A stretch of DNA of 64,000 nt from Dastarcus helophoroides (taxonomy: Eukaryota; Arthropoda; Insecta; Coleoptera; Bothrideridae), in NCBI GenBank assembly GCA_028583605.1, contig CM053329.1, positions 7,378,001-7,442,000 of the forward strand, given 5' to 3'. Both the position numbers and the translations under genes were made by a program. Below the pieces are notes generated by a model. The model saw nothing but the letters and a program-made list of their open reading frames with translations. It made no database searches and was not told where the DNA came from. Positions within the stretch are counted from its first letter, which is position 1. Every line of letters starts with the position of its first letter. Below, piece by piece: positions 22,600 to 35,599 of this stretch.

Positions 22600-23322
22600 G
22601 GCAGTTGGGTTGCTGTTTTTAGAAAATGTGTCAACGATAGTCCATGTCCAGAAAAGGTGCAATGTACTTATATTAATACTCAAGTGCCTCTTTTACGAAC
22701 TCTTTGGAGAATTGTCTGGTCTATGAACAAAATGATGACTCGTCGGTAAACAATACATGGTTGAAACAATTTCCGTCGGCATAACATATATTTCTTACAG
22801 GACCACAAAACTCAAAACGTCGGAAAATAACTCCCTAGTATTAACCACTTTAAAAACAGTTACACTTGTTAATATCAACGTTTGCACCCATCTCGTGATT
22901 TCACTTTTTTTTTTCAAGCAACTTTCTTCTGCAATTCGTTATTGTCACCCAATTTTTATATTAAAAAGCAAATCACCCAACGAATTTTTTGCAACCGTCG
23001 GTGCCGTCAGTACCGTATTTTACACTATTTATCATTTTCGTATTTTCATCATTTAGACATAACCTGGCAATCTTTTGTTTGTTTTGCCCGAGTCCCGATT
23101 GCGCAGTCGTCACTTTTTCTTCTTTTTATTTAGCTGAGTCTTAGGAGCTTTGGAGTCAATGACAACTTAAAACGGGTTTGAATTATATGATTTGAAAATA
23201 TTTTTCTCAGCGCAATCATTATACATCAAAAAAAATGTTTTTAATCACCTATTCGGATCAAACTCATTTTTTATTATCGTCCCTTAAAATTAATGTTGTT
23301 ATAACTAAAAGACCCTGTATAA
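22600..23322 (-). pseudogene. DDE transposase relic (FTDESSF type) with 5' terminus
   Basis: The minus strand between 22830 and 22690 translates to RRFEFCGPVRNI, then FNHVLFTDESSF. That is the first-aspartate region of the insect transposase family that pairs an N-terminal helix-turn-helix (DUF4817-like) with a DDE_3 catalytic domain. The element begins at 23322 with tatacagggtcttttag, matching the ACAGGGTG-type termini of that family. Coding upstream of the motif is full of stops, and the second and third catalytic acids are not identifiable. The other terminus was not found, so the element is truncated. Confidence 0.55.
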
Positions 23323-23837
23323 AAGTGGAAATTAAAAAAATATATAAAAATGATAACCAAAAATAACGTGATCACAATAATAACTTTAAAAAAAGTGGAA
23401 TATTTTGCAAAATTTTCAGTTACAGTTTCATGTTTCGATAATAAAAGTAGATTTTTGAAAAAATGTTTTTCCTAAGTTTAAAAAGCCGCCTTTAAAAATT
23501 GAAAATAAGGTACAAATAAATTCATAATTAAAAAAAAGCTAAGGTTTTAACACGAACATTCCGAAAAATAAAATAAAATTTCCAATAAATCTATAGTTTC
23601 TAAAAATAGTCAGAATTTATTGTAAATTTTTGAATAAACTCCTAAAAATTCCGAAAGAGTAATCTAAACTTCTAGAAAAGTTTGCAATTCGAGTCGAACA
23701 TTAAAAAATAAAAAGGCATAAATGCCAAATTCTTCAAATTTTGCATTTAGTGGAGATTTCCAAATTAAACAAAGACATATCAAAATGAAAAAAAATTGAA
23801 GGTTCAACTTGGGATTTTGACGAAAAATAATACTATT
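23323..23837. repeat. AT-rich degenerate repeat block, left of mariner 1
   Basis: Same purine-skewed vocabulary (aaaattgaaaataag, ttccgaaagagtaa) as the block right of the mariner at 25208-27150. The two are probably one block split by the mariner insertion. Confidence 0.45.
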
Positions 23838-25207
23838 ATTATACGAGAGTAAATTAAATATGAATCAAAATTTGTGTTTAAAAATCTGTTGGTACAAGAT
23901 GCATATATGAAAGTTATTAACAATGTTTGTACATAATCTCCTGATTTTATTACGCATTTTTCGCAACGGGTTGGGAGTTCTTTAATACTATCATCATAAA
24001 AAGAAGGGAGGCGTGTTTGCTGCCAATTGCGCACAAATGTCTCAACAGCAGTATCATCATGGAATCGCTCACCTCCTAGAACTTCCTTCAGTGGCCCAAA
24101 CATTTGATAATCGCATGGTGATAAGTCGGGACTATAAGGAGGGTAGTTTAATGTTTCCCAATGCATTTCCTCTAACTTTTTAATGTGCCAGATTGGCTGA
24201 AAGGGGGCGGGCATTATCGTGTAGCAAAATCACATTTCTGATCGAAAATTCGAGCCTCTTCCGCCGATATGCACATTTTGCTTCATCCGGTAGCTGGCGG
24301 TAGTAGGCAGCATTAACCGTATGACGTTCATGCAGAAAATTGACGTGCACAACTTCTTTAAAATCCCAAAACACTGTCGCAAGAACCTTTCCAGCCGTCA
24401 GGCGAGTTTTTGCCTCGACAGGTGCACCTTTCTTCTCCTTTCCATGCTTGCTTGTTTAGTTTCAGGGGTGTGATGGTGGACCCAAGTCTCATCGCACCTT
24501 GCGATACGTTGCAAAAAACCATCACCTTCTCGTTGAAAACGTTCAAGATGGCGCTGATAAATCTCCAGATGTTGTTGTTTATGGTCTTTAGTCAAAAGAC
24601 GACGTATCCACCCTGCAGAAATTTTTCGAAACCCCAGCTCATCTGTAATGATGGATTGAGCACTCTCAAAGCCTATCCCTATCTGAGCTGAACTTCACCA
24701 AGAGTTAAAAGGCGATCACCTTCCAAAAGGCGTTGAACAACGATAATCTTGTCCGCAGTCACACTGGTCCGAGAACAACGGGCATATGGGGTTCATTTTC
24801 AACTTGAGTTCGTTCTTCCAAAAAATTTGTTGTGTCATTCATGCACTTGAGTTTTCTCAAACAATTATGTCCAAATTGTGCTTTTAGTCTACGAAGAATT
24901 TTGGCGGGCTTTACACCTTCAATGGCAAGAAATTTAATAATAATGCGCTACGTAACGTGCGGATGAACCTCTTGCTCACTCATTGTATTTACAGCTGACG
25001 AACAGCGAGAACGGAATTCGCTTGAGCGCAGGAAGTCACGTGATATCCCCACCTAACATGTCGAAGAGTATTCGCACACACCTGACGCCCTCATGGAATA
25101 AATGTAAATCAAGGCTCTGAACGCTATGTTTATGTTGTTATCGACAAAAATAATCGGTGTTTCCAATGTTCAGTTCAGTTATGGGTGACTCATTTTTACA
25201 TTTCCTA
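23838..25207 (-). mobile_element. mariner element 1 (about 1.37 kb), inactivated
   Basis: The 3' terminus at 23838 reads tacgagagtaaattaaatat, a mutated form of the end of the second mariner (tacgagggtaaatcaaatat, 54810). The likely 5' terminus near 25207 shows about two-thirds identity to the inverted form. Length agrees with the 1.3-kb mariner standard. It sits within an AT-rich repeat block, adjacent to a TA on the left. All coding is on the minus strand. Confidence 0.8.
23935..24983 (-). pseudogene. mariner transposase, copy 1, frameshifted
   Basis: The start codon at 24983 gives MSEQEVHPHVT and then an in-frame stop at codon 12. Further shifts break the frame near 24600, 24400 and 24200. 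The catalytic signatures are all visible: CDETWVHHHTPE (first Asp, near 24490), LLHDNARP (second Asp, near 24230) and YSPDLSPCDY (third Asp, near 24120). A C-terminal SGDYV follows near 23940. These mark a DD34D mariner transposase. The residues are intact but the frame is not, so no protein is made. Confidence 0.85.
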
Positions 25208-27150
25208 AAAGTTTTTTATATAGTTATAATATTTTAAGTTTAAAATCAAAATTCGAAAGAAAAGTCGATTTTTTGAAATTGTTACTAGTAATCTCGCTAG
25301 TACTTGAATTACTACCGGAAACATTTTCGAGAGCATGAATCGTCTTCGACTCAGGATAATTTTCTAAAAAAATTCATGCTCGAGGAGATATTTTCAGCAG
25401 TAATTCAAGAACGAGATTTCAAAAATTTCACAGCACGATATCATAAAAAATTTAACGTGACATAATTTCATAATGCCATAAAAATGGCCTTTTTATATAC
25501 TTTTATATTTACTGATTTAATGAGGAAAGAAAAAAATAACTTATTAATAGCATTTTTGCTTTGTAAAGATAAAGAATTAAGGTAACAATAATTATTTAAA
25601 AAGTGTGTAATAGATGGATGTGCATTTGACAGAAAAATTATCGCTGTAATGACACCCAGGGTATCAAGGAAATTTTGCGGTTGCTATAGTATCGAGCTGA
25701 AATAAAAGCTTCTTATTGGCTTAAAAATGATGGTGTAAAATTTTCAAAATAACATATTTAGAGTTTAAAGTCAAATTCTAAAAATGAAAAGTTAAGGTAT
25801 CCAGAAAAAGTCTAAACCTGATCTTTAAAGCCGAAATTTTGAAAAAAATCGTAGTTTCTTAAAAAATTTGAAACTTAAAGTTTGAAAAAAGGTCACAATG
25901 AAACACCGAGTTCATAACAAAATGTTTAGCAAATTAAAACTTACAATTTCAATTTGGGTTAAAACTTTGAGAATAAATTTAAGGAAAAAATAGAGATTGA
26001 ATGTGTAAACTCAGAATTTTTAGCTAAAAGTTTCATGGATTTATGTAAATTTTAAAGAAAGAAAATTTGTAAAAAAAGATAAATTTAGGATTATGATATT
26101 AGAAAAAATAGACTTTTAAAAAAATTTGAATTTATTAAAAATGGAGCTCAAAAAATAAATAATGAAATAACAATGAAAAGCGAGAACTTTAAATTTTGAA
26201 AAAGTCTTCAAGAAATAGCGCTTATTTCATATAATAAGTCTTTATATATTTTTCCAGAAAAAAGAAAAAACTTAAAATTACTAGGAAAAATCAAAAGTTT
26301 GGGTTTAGCGAAAAAACTCAAAATTTTTAGTTTATAATTAAAATATAAAAAAAAAATGAAAGTGTAAACTCGCAATTTTAAGAAAAATAAATTAAAATTT
26401 GAGAAACATATATTTTAATATTATCGATTTTTTAAAATTCAAACCGCTGAGGTAATTATTATTGAAATATTAAAAATAAACATCAGTATTTTTACAACTA
26501 ATCGTCAATTAAATTTAAAGCTTATCTTTTAGGGGAAGAAATATAAATAATTACAAGTTTCAATTTGGAATTTTCATAAAAGGACAAAACTTCAAAAAAA
26601 AAGCAGAACACAAAAAGTAAACAATGCAATAATAATAATATAATAAAAGTTTTATGTTGTATCATTTTTTTAAGTGAGAAACCGATTTTTTAAAATTTTA
26701 TTTAGCTTCCGTCCGTCTCGAAGCCCTGTTTTATACTCAAAATTTTGAGAAAAACAAGCAAAATTTAAAGAAAAACCTTAAGTTCACCAAAGAAAATTTC
26801 GAGTTAAAAAACAGAAAATCTTTAAATCATCGACAAAACTTTGAAAACAATTGAAATCTCCAGAAAAAGCCTAAACTTTCAAAAGTCTTGCATAAAATTT
26901 CGAGGAAAATGGTTGGAGTATCGAAGCTAAAGTCTAACCTAAAGGTTGAATACCTCAAAATTTGTGAACTGGCAAGCTGAAAGGGGACATCTTTGAAATC
27001 TTGCCCGGGTGCTAAAACCGGTTTCGGATGCCCATTTGGGACACGAAAAAATCCGAAATTTGTAAAACTTCATCTTTAAACTTTACATATTTATTTATTT
27101 ATCTTTTATTGGTAAAATTTTAGGTTGAAGTTTCGTGATAAAAATTAAAA
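25208..27150. repeat. AT-rich degenerate repeat block, purine-skewed
   Basis: Variations of aaagtttgaaaaaa, gaaaaagcctaaa and ttgagaaaaac dominate. Occasional complex islands (25600-25700, 26980-27060) may be small insertions. The MITE at 25289-25422 lies inside. No gene. Confidence 0.45.
25289..25422. mobile_element. Short TIR element (MITE), about 134 bp
   Basis: The left arm (25289-25342: aatctcg, cttgaattact, cgagagcatgaat) and right arm (25369-25422: attcatgctcgag, agtaattcaag, cgagattt) are inverted copies. A 26-bp loop contains gactcaggataatt. The arms are about 52 bp with several mismatches. No coding capacity. Confidence 0.65.
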
Positions 27151-28129
27151 ATTAGAAATTAATTTCCATGAAAAAGCTTAAATTGAGTAAATTATTTATT
27201 ACATTTAAAAGCTACACCAAATACGTATTTAGTCTAACAAAAAGAGATATTCGAAAATACAATTCTTGCTATAATTTTGATGAATACTGTGAACGTTAAA
27301 TGTGGTAAAAATGAACATAGCGTTCTTTCGTTGAGCATTAAATTATCGTATTTAAAAAAATTCTTTCCTCGATGTATAAGTACTATTCAAACTTTCCACG
27401 CATATTAATTTATTAATTTCCAATGCTGACCTTGTTTTAGTTTCATGAACCCCACGACCTGATCGAAACTAAAGTCAAGGTTCCAGTTTTCAATGCCATC
27501 CTTGCTCTCTTGGTTAATAAGAACAATAGTTAATGTGATGAAATCTAACAAACTCTTTAGAATTCATTTCTTTTCAGCTGCCCGAACAATAGATGATATG
27601 TGAGAGTTATAAATTCATAGAAATGTACAAACTTACATGAATAGATAAACGTGTATCCCCATTTTAAATCAAGATAGCACGTTCAACAATATTTTTAACT
27701 AACAATCTAAGGCTGTTGTATTGAGCAAAAATGTTTTATTGCATCGTTTAGTTTTATTTGCAGAAGGCCACCCTGTATAAGGAAAAAAATGAATAATTAC
27801 AAGGAGTATGCAAGTCACGTATTAATAATATCCGGTATGCTTTGTCATTATTGGAATTGGCTATCAATTTAATGCTTGCATTTGTGACGTCTCGTAAAAC
27901 AGCTTGCAACTATTTATTGACCTAACATAACAAGAAAGGTACCTTTTTGTACCGCTTGATGCAACGATGCATTGTGTAATATTAGGCCAAACATATTTGA
28001 GGCAAAGTATGAACAAGGGTCGTGTCAGTATTGAATTTTGCTGCATGCACATTTACTTTATGCCGAAAATAAATTATTTAAAAAAATATATTAATTTCGT
28101 TTCTAGGTACGAAACTAGGAAATGCGTGT
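27151..28129. other. Non-coding; one stable hairpin and an ACAGGGTGG-like end
   Basis: Mostly unique sequence. At 27765-27780 the minus strand reads tatacagggtggccttctgc, resembling an element terminus, but no partner end is seen. The acceptor-like catttcttttcag at about 27577 is followed by stops in all frames within 30 bases, so no exon is supported. Confidence 0.35.
27428..27482. repeat. Stable short hairpin, 17-bp stem
   Basis: The arms ccttgttttagtttc and gaaactaaagtcaagg pair over about 16 positions with one bulge, around a 20-nt loop. It is shorter than a typical insect microRNA precursor stem, so function is unclear. Confidence 0.45.
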
Positions 28130-28770
28130 AATTTTTATTTTTTTAATTTTATTCCTATGGGGTCGGTTATCCCTGCAGCACTGAAGCTTTCGCTTATTGT
28201 GCCCCCACGATTATCTCATAATAGGCCCGTTCTCTGAAAAATTCCAGAACCTTCTTTATGGGTGTCTCCACTATTGTCTTTGGTTTAGTCAGAACATTCC
28301 CAAAGCTGGAATGTCTATCCCTTGCCAGAGCCGGACATTCACATAATATGTGTAAAGGAGTTTCTTCTTCCTCTCCACACATTCTACAAGTAAAATTTTC
28401 TTTTACGCCAATTGTTGTAAGATGTTTCATTAGGACACAGTGTCCCGTAAATAGTCCAACTATCTACCTGAGCTGATTTTTGCTTAACTGTAATAGTTCT
28501 CTGGCTCTCTTTTCCGATGGTCCGTCAATGAACTTCCGCGATTGCCTCAGACCGTTGACACCCCTCCAGTGAGTGCTGTGTTCTTTCATTAGTAGTTCTT
28601 TTATTACCTCTTTTGCCGCCTTTTAGCAAGCGGACAAGTAGGCTCTGGTCCTACTAGAGGAAACTCGGCTCCCCTTTTGGCTAGAAGGTCTGCTCTTTCA
28701 TTTCCTTCAATTGCTCGATGGCCTCAACCCATCGAAGTATAACTGTATTATGCTGTGCCAAGTTGCTTGG
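28130..28770 (-). pseudogene. LINE tail with RNase H and zinc-knuckle (I/LOA-type group)
   Basis: Minus-strand translation starts in one frame with ILRWV and continues after a shift with GNERADLLAKRGAE. Together these make the C-terminal RNase H motif H.G..GNE.AD.LA. A Lys/Arg-rich linker follows, then LFTGHCVLMKHL, and CRMCGEEEETPLHILCECP, the CX2CX8HX4C knuckle that closes ORF2 of many insect LINEs. The last 78 codons are open (28430-28194). A T-rich stretch at 28130-28145 marks the 3' tail. Everything upstream of RNase H is missing (5' truncation). A relative of the knuckle occurs at about 36530. Confidence 0.75.
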
Positions 28771-29129
28771 CTAGCAATTAGTTACTAGTAATTAGTTAAC
28801 CAAATTGTTATAATTATCAGTTCATGACTTGCATATTGAATCAGTTAATTTACTGATTATGTTTTATTTTTTTTGCACTATGTTAATTCAATAATATTCG
28901 TGTTAGTTGCATATAGGTCGAATACGACCACGACGCATAGTAGCAAATCGTAGCTAGCAAAACTAGTAGCAGTCGTTCTTTTTGCGCTTGGCAGAATACT
29001 TCGTCTGAAAAAACTTAAAATACTTTAATGCTTGAATGCACACAAGAATTGGTTTGGTTCTTAGACTCCAACTCAAATGTGCAAAATTGCTGCGCATTAA
29101 AGTATTAGTTGTATCCTTTAATAAATACT
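28771..29129. other. Non-coding, nothing recognised
   Basis: Short stretch of mixed sequence including locally repeated ctagcaa/ctagtaa words near 28770-28800 and 28950. No gene or defined repeat. Confidence 0.35.
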
Positions 29130-30760
29130 ACACCTTTATGAAAAAAATCCAAATAGGTAAGACAAAAATTCTAAATTAAAAAATAAATTGAAATTTCAAG
29201 ACTTCGAAAACAATTAATTTTTTTCAATAATTTGCCTTTAAAGTTTAAATTTTAATAAAAAGGGAAAACTAAACAACATTAACCTGGGGTTATAGGTCCT
29301 AATTTCAAGATAGACACTTAACATTTAGTATTGAAATTTAAACCTTTTTTTCAGTTTCGACTTTGAAGTCAATTTAATAGTAAATCTCTAAGCACCGACT
29401 GACAAACAACGCACAGCCTAAACCGGTGGGTTTAGAAGCATGAAATTTCACATAGATGTTCGCCGTAATACGTAGATAAGCATTAAGAGAGAAATTTTCA
29501 AAATTCTGCCTCTAGGGTAGTAAAAATTGACATTAAAAACCACTTAAGATTTACGCAATGAATAATACATGCGATTCTATTTAAAGTTGCCTAAACCTGT
29601 TGGCTGACATGGTGGATGAATATGTCTTCACATAAATTGATCCAAATTTTTCTAAGTGATCTGTGCATATTTTGTCTTTTCACTAGTTGGTTTTAATCAT
29701 CCAAGTTTTAAACCCGAAATTTTGACCCTAGTTTGGCACTTACGATGTTTAAATAAAGTGTGGAAAACTATTTTTCTAGACATTTTGAAGTCTCTTCTCG
29801 GAATTTCGACATCATTTTCAGATTTTGCCCTTGAACTCACAATTCTGGGAAGCAGTTTTGTAGAAATTCAAATTTGGTTAAAACCACAATGTCGCTTTGT
29901 GTAATTTTTTACAAAATTCCTACAATTCAGATTTTAATCTTCAGAATTCTTCTAAATTTCCACTTTTTTTGAAACTTTCTAAATAGTTTAATAGTTGAAT
30001 AGTTGAAAAATACCACTTTTTACAATGTTAGCTTTAAAATCGAAATTTAGTTAATTTTAATTTAAATTAATTAATAATCTCTTTGTTTTATACAATTCGT
30101 CCAAAATTTTAAAAATTCGCAATTAAGGAAGTCAGATTCTTCAAAAAGTTTTAGAATTTTCAAGAATAAACGAATTTTTGAAAAAATCGAAGTTACATAA
30201 ATTCTGTGTTTTAAGAAAAAGAGCAACTTTCGAAAAAGCTTAAATTCTGAAAAAAATTTGAAAATGTCAAAAAAGTGGAAATCTTGAAGGTAATCGAATT
30301 TTTGAAAAATAGTGAAAATGTTCGAATAACGTTGAATTTTTCATATAAAAATCCAATTTATTACATAAAAGTCAAAACTTCGAAAGAAAGGCGAAATTTT
30401 TGGAAACAAAGCGAAATTTTCAAAAGTTAAAATTTCGAGAGATACATTAGTGAGAAGTTTGTACAAAGATGGAAGCTTTCAAATAGAAAAGTGGATATTT
30501 TGAGAAACCGTTAAGATTTTCAAAAAACATTAACTCAACAAAAAAAAATAGTTGAAATTTTGAAAAAAAGATCAAAATTTTGCCCCTAAAAAAGTTTTGG
30601 TTTTAAAAGTCGAATTTGAGAAAAATATGTGTATCAAATTTTGAAAACATAAAATATTAATTTTTAAGCATTTTCGAAATTTACTTTTTTCGACATTTTT
30701 ATAATAAAACTGAAATGAAAGAAAATAAATAAAAAATTTAAACTTATAGTAGGTAATTGT
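29130..30760. repeat. AT-rich degenerate repeat block
   Basis: From about 30090 onward strongly purine-skewed, with phrases such as cgaaagaaaggcgaaatttt. The first half is mixed, with a more complex island at 29390-29500. Same family texture as the 49-54 kb array but without a period I can read. Confidence 0.45.
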
Positions 30761-30927
30761 ATTTTTTAATTGTCACTTTCATAAATGGCGTCTTGGGCGT
30801 TCGCCTACCTGACACCGGCACTACCCAAACCAAACGTCAACTCGAGAAAAAATTCCGCATTTCTGAGTCTAAATTTAAAATGTCCAGAAAATGTCAATAT
30901 TTGTGGTTTGTTGAGAGTGCTTGGTTT

Positions 30928-30994
30928 CGATCCGGCTCGAAGGACCAAATTGTTGTGGCTGGGTTAGATCCGGCTCGAAGGACCAAAATGTTGA
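30928..30994 (+). repeat. Two-copy 38-bp direct repeat, GC-rich
   Basis: The phrase gatccggctcgaaggaccaa occurs at 30928 and again 38 bases later at about 30966, each followed by a variant of attgttg. The copies are almost identical, unlike the decayed surroundings, so the duplication is recent. A related caaaggaccaaa occurs near 31131. The frames through it (30757-31014) are open, but only because the repeat lacks stops. Confidence 0.65.
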
Positions 30995-31014
30995 GGGTGT
31001 TTTGTTTGTTTTAA

Positions 31015-33429
31015 GTCGGATTGTAAAACCGACTTGTGTAATGAATATTCTGAACGTTGGGCCAGAATTCTGGGCTTCCTATTACTAGTCGGGGATTGTA
31101 TTGTTTGTTAAACTTTGTTTTTGCTTTTTCAAAGGACCAAACTTTAAATTTGGATTACTTCCCCAAATTTTCCATTTTTTTAATATTCGACCTATTTTTC
31201 GAAATGGAAACTTCACGAGTGATAAATGGTAGCTAAATTACGTCATTTGAAAGCACTTTAAATTTCAGTTAACTAGATATAGAAACACAGATTGCTAAAC
31301 CTATTAAGTATTTGGAGTTAGAACATAAACAATAAATAATTGAAATAAGACATTAAATAAGGATATACCACTCAGTTCCTAGTTCGTAATACAATATTAA
31401 CTTCTCGTTAATTTGTGCCAGATCCACTAAAGTAAACGAGATGCAGCAACGTAATATTTCTTAGTAAGAAGTGCAAACAATACAGAAACACTCATTGTTC
31501 TATTTACAGTATTTTGTAGTTTGTAGTTAGTTGAGAGGTGAAACCTTTTGTTACATGCTGAAATATACGTCATGCGGCGTTAAGGTATCTGACGCGAAAA
31601 TAGATACATTACTTTGAAGAGAGATGAAACCTGACGGCAAGATATCGTTTATTTCTATCTGAGGTATATAACCGTGTACACAATTCATTAATTGTTTCGC
31701 CAGTTTTTCATATTTGTTTCCCTTGCATCAAAAAATCATCTCTTTATTATATGTTGCAGTTCTACTCGAAGTATCGGTCGAATATTTTAGACAATGATGA
31801 AAAAATCAGGATATCCTGCATTATTTAGTTGATACAAACAAGTTAACTACTTATAATTGCAGGAAATAAATATTGTTCTTTAAAAGTTTTTGTCATTTAT
31901 GTATTTCGTGATACAAACAACAATTACTGTGAATAACATTTCATAGAGACTTACTTTATGGTTTTTAAAATTACCTTACATTTTCGTGCCTTTTATAGAA
32001 CAATTTTCGACAAAGTAAAAGCCAAGTTTGAAAATTTATTTACATTACGACGACTTAAATCAATACATGGTGGGAAACAGTCTTTCTATAGTAAGAAAAT
32101 ATTTCCCAGACATGAGGCAGTCATGAAGGGTGGTACGATTCAAAGAAAAGGAGAATCTGAATAATTGTTATTCAATTGTATTGAATTTATTGAAGTTTTC
32201 ACCTTGTACCTGTAATCTATTTCTAATATGTATATAGCCAAATTCTATATTAATGTAGTAGATCCATCAAAATTGTCGAAAAATATTCCTCAATATGCTA
32301 CAATACGCAATAAACAAAAGGAACGATAAAATTTCATTCGCCAAAGGAAACGCTTACTGGAATTTCTTGGCGACATAATCCCGCTGCCAGGAACTCCCTT
32401 TATTTTATAAGATGAGAAAAGGAAACTCGATTTTAAAGGACTCTTCAGAAAATCGCCAGAACAAATTTATTTCCCAAACTGCGGGACAAGACGCGTTTAC
32501 TGAAAAATAAATGAATCACTCAAGATGTTTTAAAACTGTTTTATGCCTTCCCCTAACCGAATTCACATTTCAAAGCTTTTTGTGCTTTTTATAAGAAAAT
32601 TGCTACAAATTTTTGCCATTTAACATTGAAGCTCGCAGCCAATTTTATCAATTTCAAGAATTCGAGTAATTCGTTTATTATATTATGTAAATTTGGTAAT
32701 TGGAGTAGATATTTAAATTTCAATCAAATCATTATCAGTCTGAGTAATCGTTTAATCAGGGGTTTATAATAATTAATTTTGGTTGCTAAATGTGGTACGA
32801 AGGTTTCAAAATTCCAAATCTGCGAGGTATAGAATATTAATATGAGATTGATGTCATTTGCCAAGTGATTATTTGATCAAAATCTCTGCCCTCATTTACT
32901 CAAGGCTGTCTCAATTACTTTTTTTAAAGCGTGACATGGACAAATGCTTGCTTATTAATAAATCATTGCGTTTATAAAAGTGTGAAGTGTTAAAACACAT
33001 GAATGAAAAAAAAAGTAAGAAAAACTGAAACTGGTATGTCGCAACTAGCTGGAGCTGTTAACACGCATTCGTTCCATTCATATAACCCATGTAACCTCTC
33101 ACGACTTTGTTAATCAAACATGTCATGGCATATTAATTGCAAAGATAAATAAAGCTTTGATAAATGTTTGCATTTATTAAAATAATATTACATAAACTTT
33201 CAAGTTTATTGAGAATAGTAATGTGATAATAAAATAAACAAAATATTAACATAATGTAGCGCTCAACGTAGATTAATTTTAATATCCGCACTTTGACAAC
33301 TACACTTAAAGACATTTTTATGCCTTGATATAGAATTTGCGACTTAATTATAAGGTATTTATTTATAACATAACATATCAGATTAGCAACACGTAAATTA
33401 CAACATTCAATCATAACTGAAAATCTAAA
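31015..33429. other. Non-coding, mostly unique sequence
   Basis: Complex AT-rich DNA. A small aagtcgg/ccgactt hairpin lies at 31010-31035. The + frame at 31958-32164 (68 codons, basic) and the minus frame at 33133-33414 (93 codons) show no domain, no supporting splice sites and no Kozak-like context worth a call. Confidence 0.35.
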
Positions 33430-35580
33430 TTAATTAAGTAAAATGCTCTCAACATAGATTTTCAAGTTTGGCGGAAATTTTCAGAAAAAAAGTCAATTCT
33501 CGAGTCTAAAGTCCAGAAACTTTCATCTAAGTGGAAATTTGGCATTTGTTACATAAATTTCTCATTTGATTCAAAATCTTCCCATTTTCTCAATTCTTCA
33601 AAGTTGGAACTTGACATTTTTATTGTTTTAAATTAGAACTAAAATTTAAGAAAATAATACAAAGTTCCCATATCAAATATGAAATTTTCAATGTTTTAAG
33701 TTGAAATTTAATTTCGAAATTTGACAAAAAACGTCGATATTTAGAGATTGCAGTCTAAATTTAGACAGGAAGAAGTCTATAGAAAAGGCTCAACTTTAAA
33801 GTTGAAATTCTTGAAAAATGCTGTAAAAATTGTAAGTTTAAATTGGAAAGTCTTGAAATGTCAAAAATATGAAAGTAAACTATTAAGGAAAACTTTCTGA
33901 AAATTTTAAAGAATATATTGGAAATGGGGTGTGTATGAACTATTTAGTTCAATGAAACACCACACTTTAATTATCGAGACTTTATTTATTCAAGAGGTCT
34001 CGGAAGGTGTGTGTTGTCGCGACGAAATTATAATCTCAACTTCATAGTCGAAAAGGAATCTTTTCGTAATATTTCCAAATACATCTGGTATATTTCATGA
34101 TACAGTGCTAATATACATGTCAACGTTAATCCCTTAATACCTATATTCAGAAAAGGGACTGACCAGCGTTCTTAGAATTAATCATCCACCTAAAAGTGTT
34201 ACAAATAAGTTGAAGTACCCGTATCAGATTTCACTTCGTAAAAGATACAGCGAAACTCATAAAGCATTTGAGGGTCTAATATTTTACTTTAAAATAAGTA
34301 CCGATAGATTTTTGCTCTCACGTTTTAAACGTGATTTCCAACAGAATAAATTTTGAAATTTTGAGCGAAATTTGGGAAAGAAATTTCGCGATTTTTTTGT
34401 AAATTTTTACTGTGTTCTCAAGAGCTTAAGTTGAAAATTGGAATTTAATTTTTTTTATAGTGGAAATAAAAGTAAATATGTGTGTATAAATTGCGAAAAA
34501 AGCCAAACGTTATAGAAAAAGCCTAAATTTCGACTAAAAGTGAAAACTGAAGTCTTCGAAAGAAAACCCATTCATTAAAACAAATTGTCAAAATGTTGAC
34601 ATTAATCACAAATTGTTTAGTTAAGTTTAAACGCAAAATTATTAATCTTAATTTTTTTCTAATATATATAATAAAAATATAATATGTAAGTGTTTCTCTT
34701 TTATATTTTTTTCTCGAAATTTCGCGTTAAAAATCGAATTGCAATTTTATAAATTTTGATTTTTTCTCCAAATTTGATTTTTTTAAACTACGAAGGGTTT
34801 AAATTTTTAAATTTGAAAATGTTAGAATTTTTTATAACTTATCACCAAAGGCGAAAGTTTTAGTAATAAAGCCCAAATTTCGAATAAAGCTCAATTATTT
34901 ACAAAATGTTTTGCAAGATCCCCTGTTGAATGTTAATTTTAAAATTTTAACTTTTATTTTTAAAAAGAAGCTGTCAAACATCTCAGATTTCAAAATCGAG
35001 AAAGAAAAAAAATCGCCGAAAGTTCGCTTGCGGAAACATCTAGAGCGCTTATCTGCCGTATGATTTATTCTCGCGGTCGCTTCCCATTGTCACATATTTC
35101 TAGAGAATTTCTTACGCAATCAAAAATACAAATTTTATAACTACATTTTGTTACAATATGTATAAATTACGAGATATATTTTATTTTTATTTTGAGATAG
35201 ATGTGCCTTTGTTCTAAAAATTTTAAATAGAAACCGGGAAACTCCAGTTTTCTTTTTCTAGAAATTTCGATATTTTTTCTCGAATTACCAAAAAAGTGTT
35301 TTTGTGCTATTAAATTATAATTATTTTTTTTCCGAAAATTTTAACTCCTTTCTCAAAATTCGTATTTTTGCCTAAGGTTTGGCTTTTAAGCTCGAAGTTT
35401 CCAGTTTTGTTTCTTTTTAAAGATTGTACCTATTTTGAAATTTTGAATCTTAATCTGAATTCGTCAACATTTTTCTCGAAATTCGGAGATTTTTTTCATA
35501 TATTTTAGGTTTTTCTTTTATAAATTTTACTATGTTTTTATAAGTCTAATATGTACTTCAGCTGCAAATTGTAAATTTCA
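33430..35580. repeat. AT-rich degenerate repeat block with a complex island
   Basis: The two skewed parts (33430-33920, purine-rich; 34640-35560, pyrimidine-rich) flank a more complex island at 33930-34330. The island contains a cgagac/gtctcg hairpin and, on the minus strand, an aataaataaag signal. It has no repeat partner in the window. Confidence 0.4.
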
Positions 35581-35599
35581 GGATTTTGTTTAATATCCC

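Noticed and set aside
22757..23133. Two + strand frames of 83-99 codons
   Set aside because: They are the antisense of the transposase relic on the minus strand, which has recognisable motifs.
27005..27035. accggtttcgg at 27 kb as a sixth hammerhead
   Set aside because: Only the stem III/GAAA part matches; no CUGAUGA-like sequence and no stem II follow on the minus strand.
27560..27610. Strong acceptor-like catttcttttcag
   Set aside because: All three frames stop within about 30 bases and no donor follows.
33940..34320. Possible solo LTR (terminal hairpin, aataaa on the minus strand)
   Set aside because: No second LTR, no TG...CA ends that hold up, no primer-binding site and no gag/pol remains.
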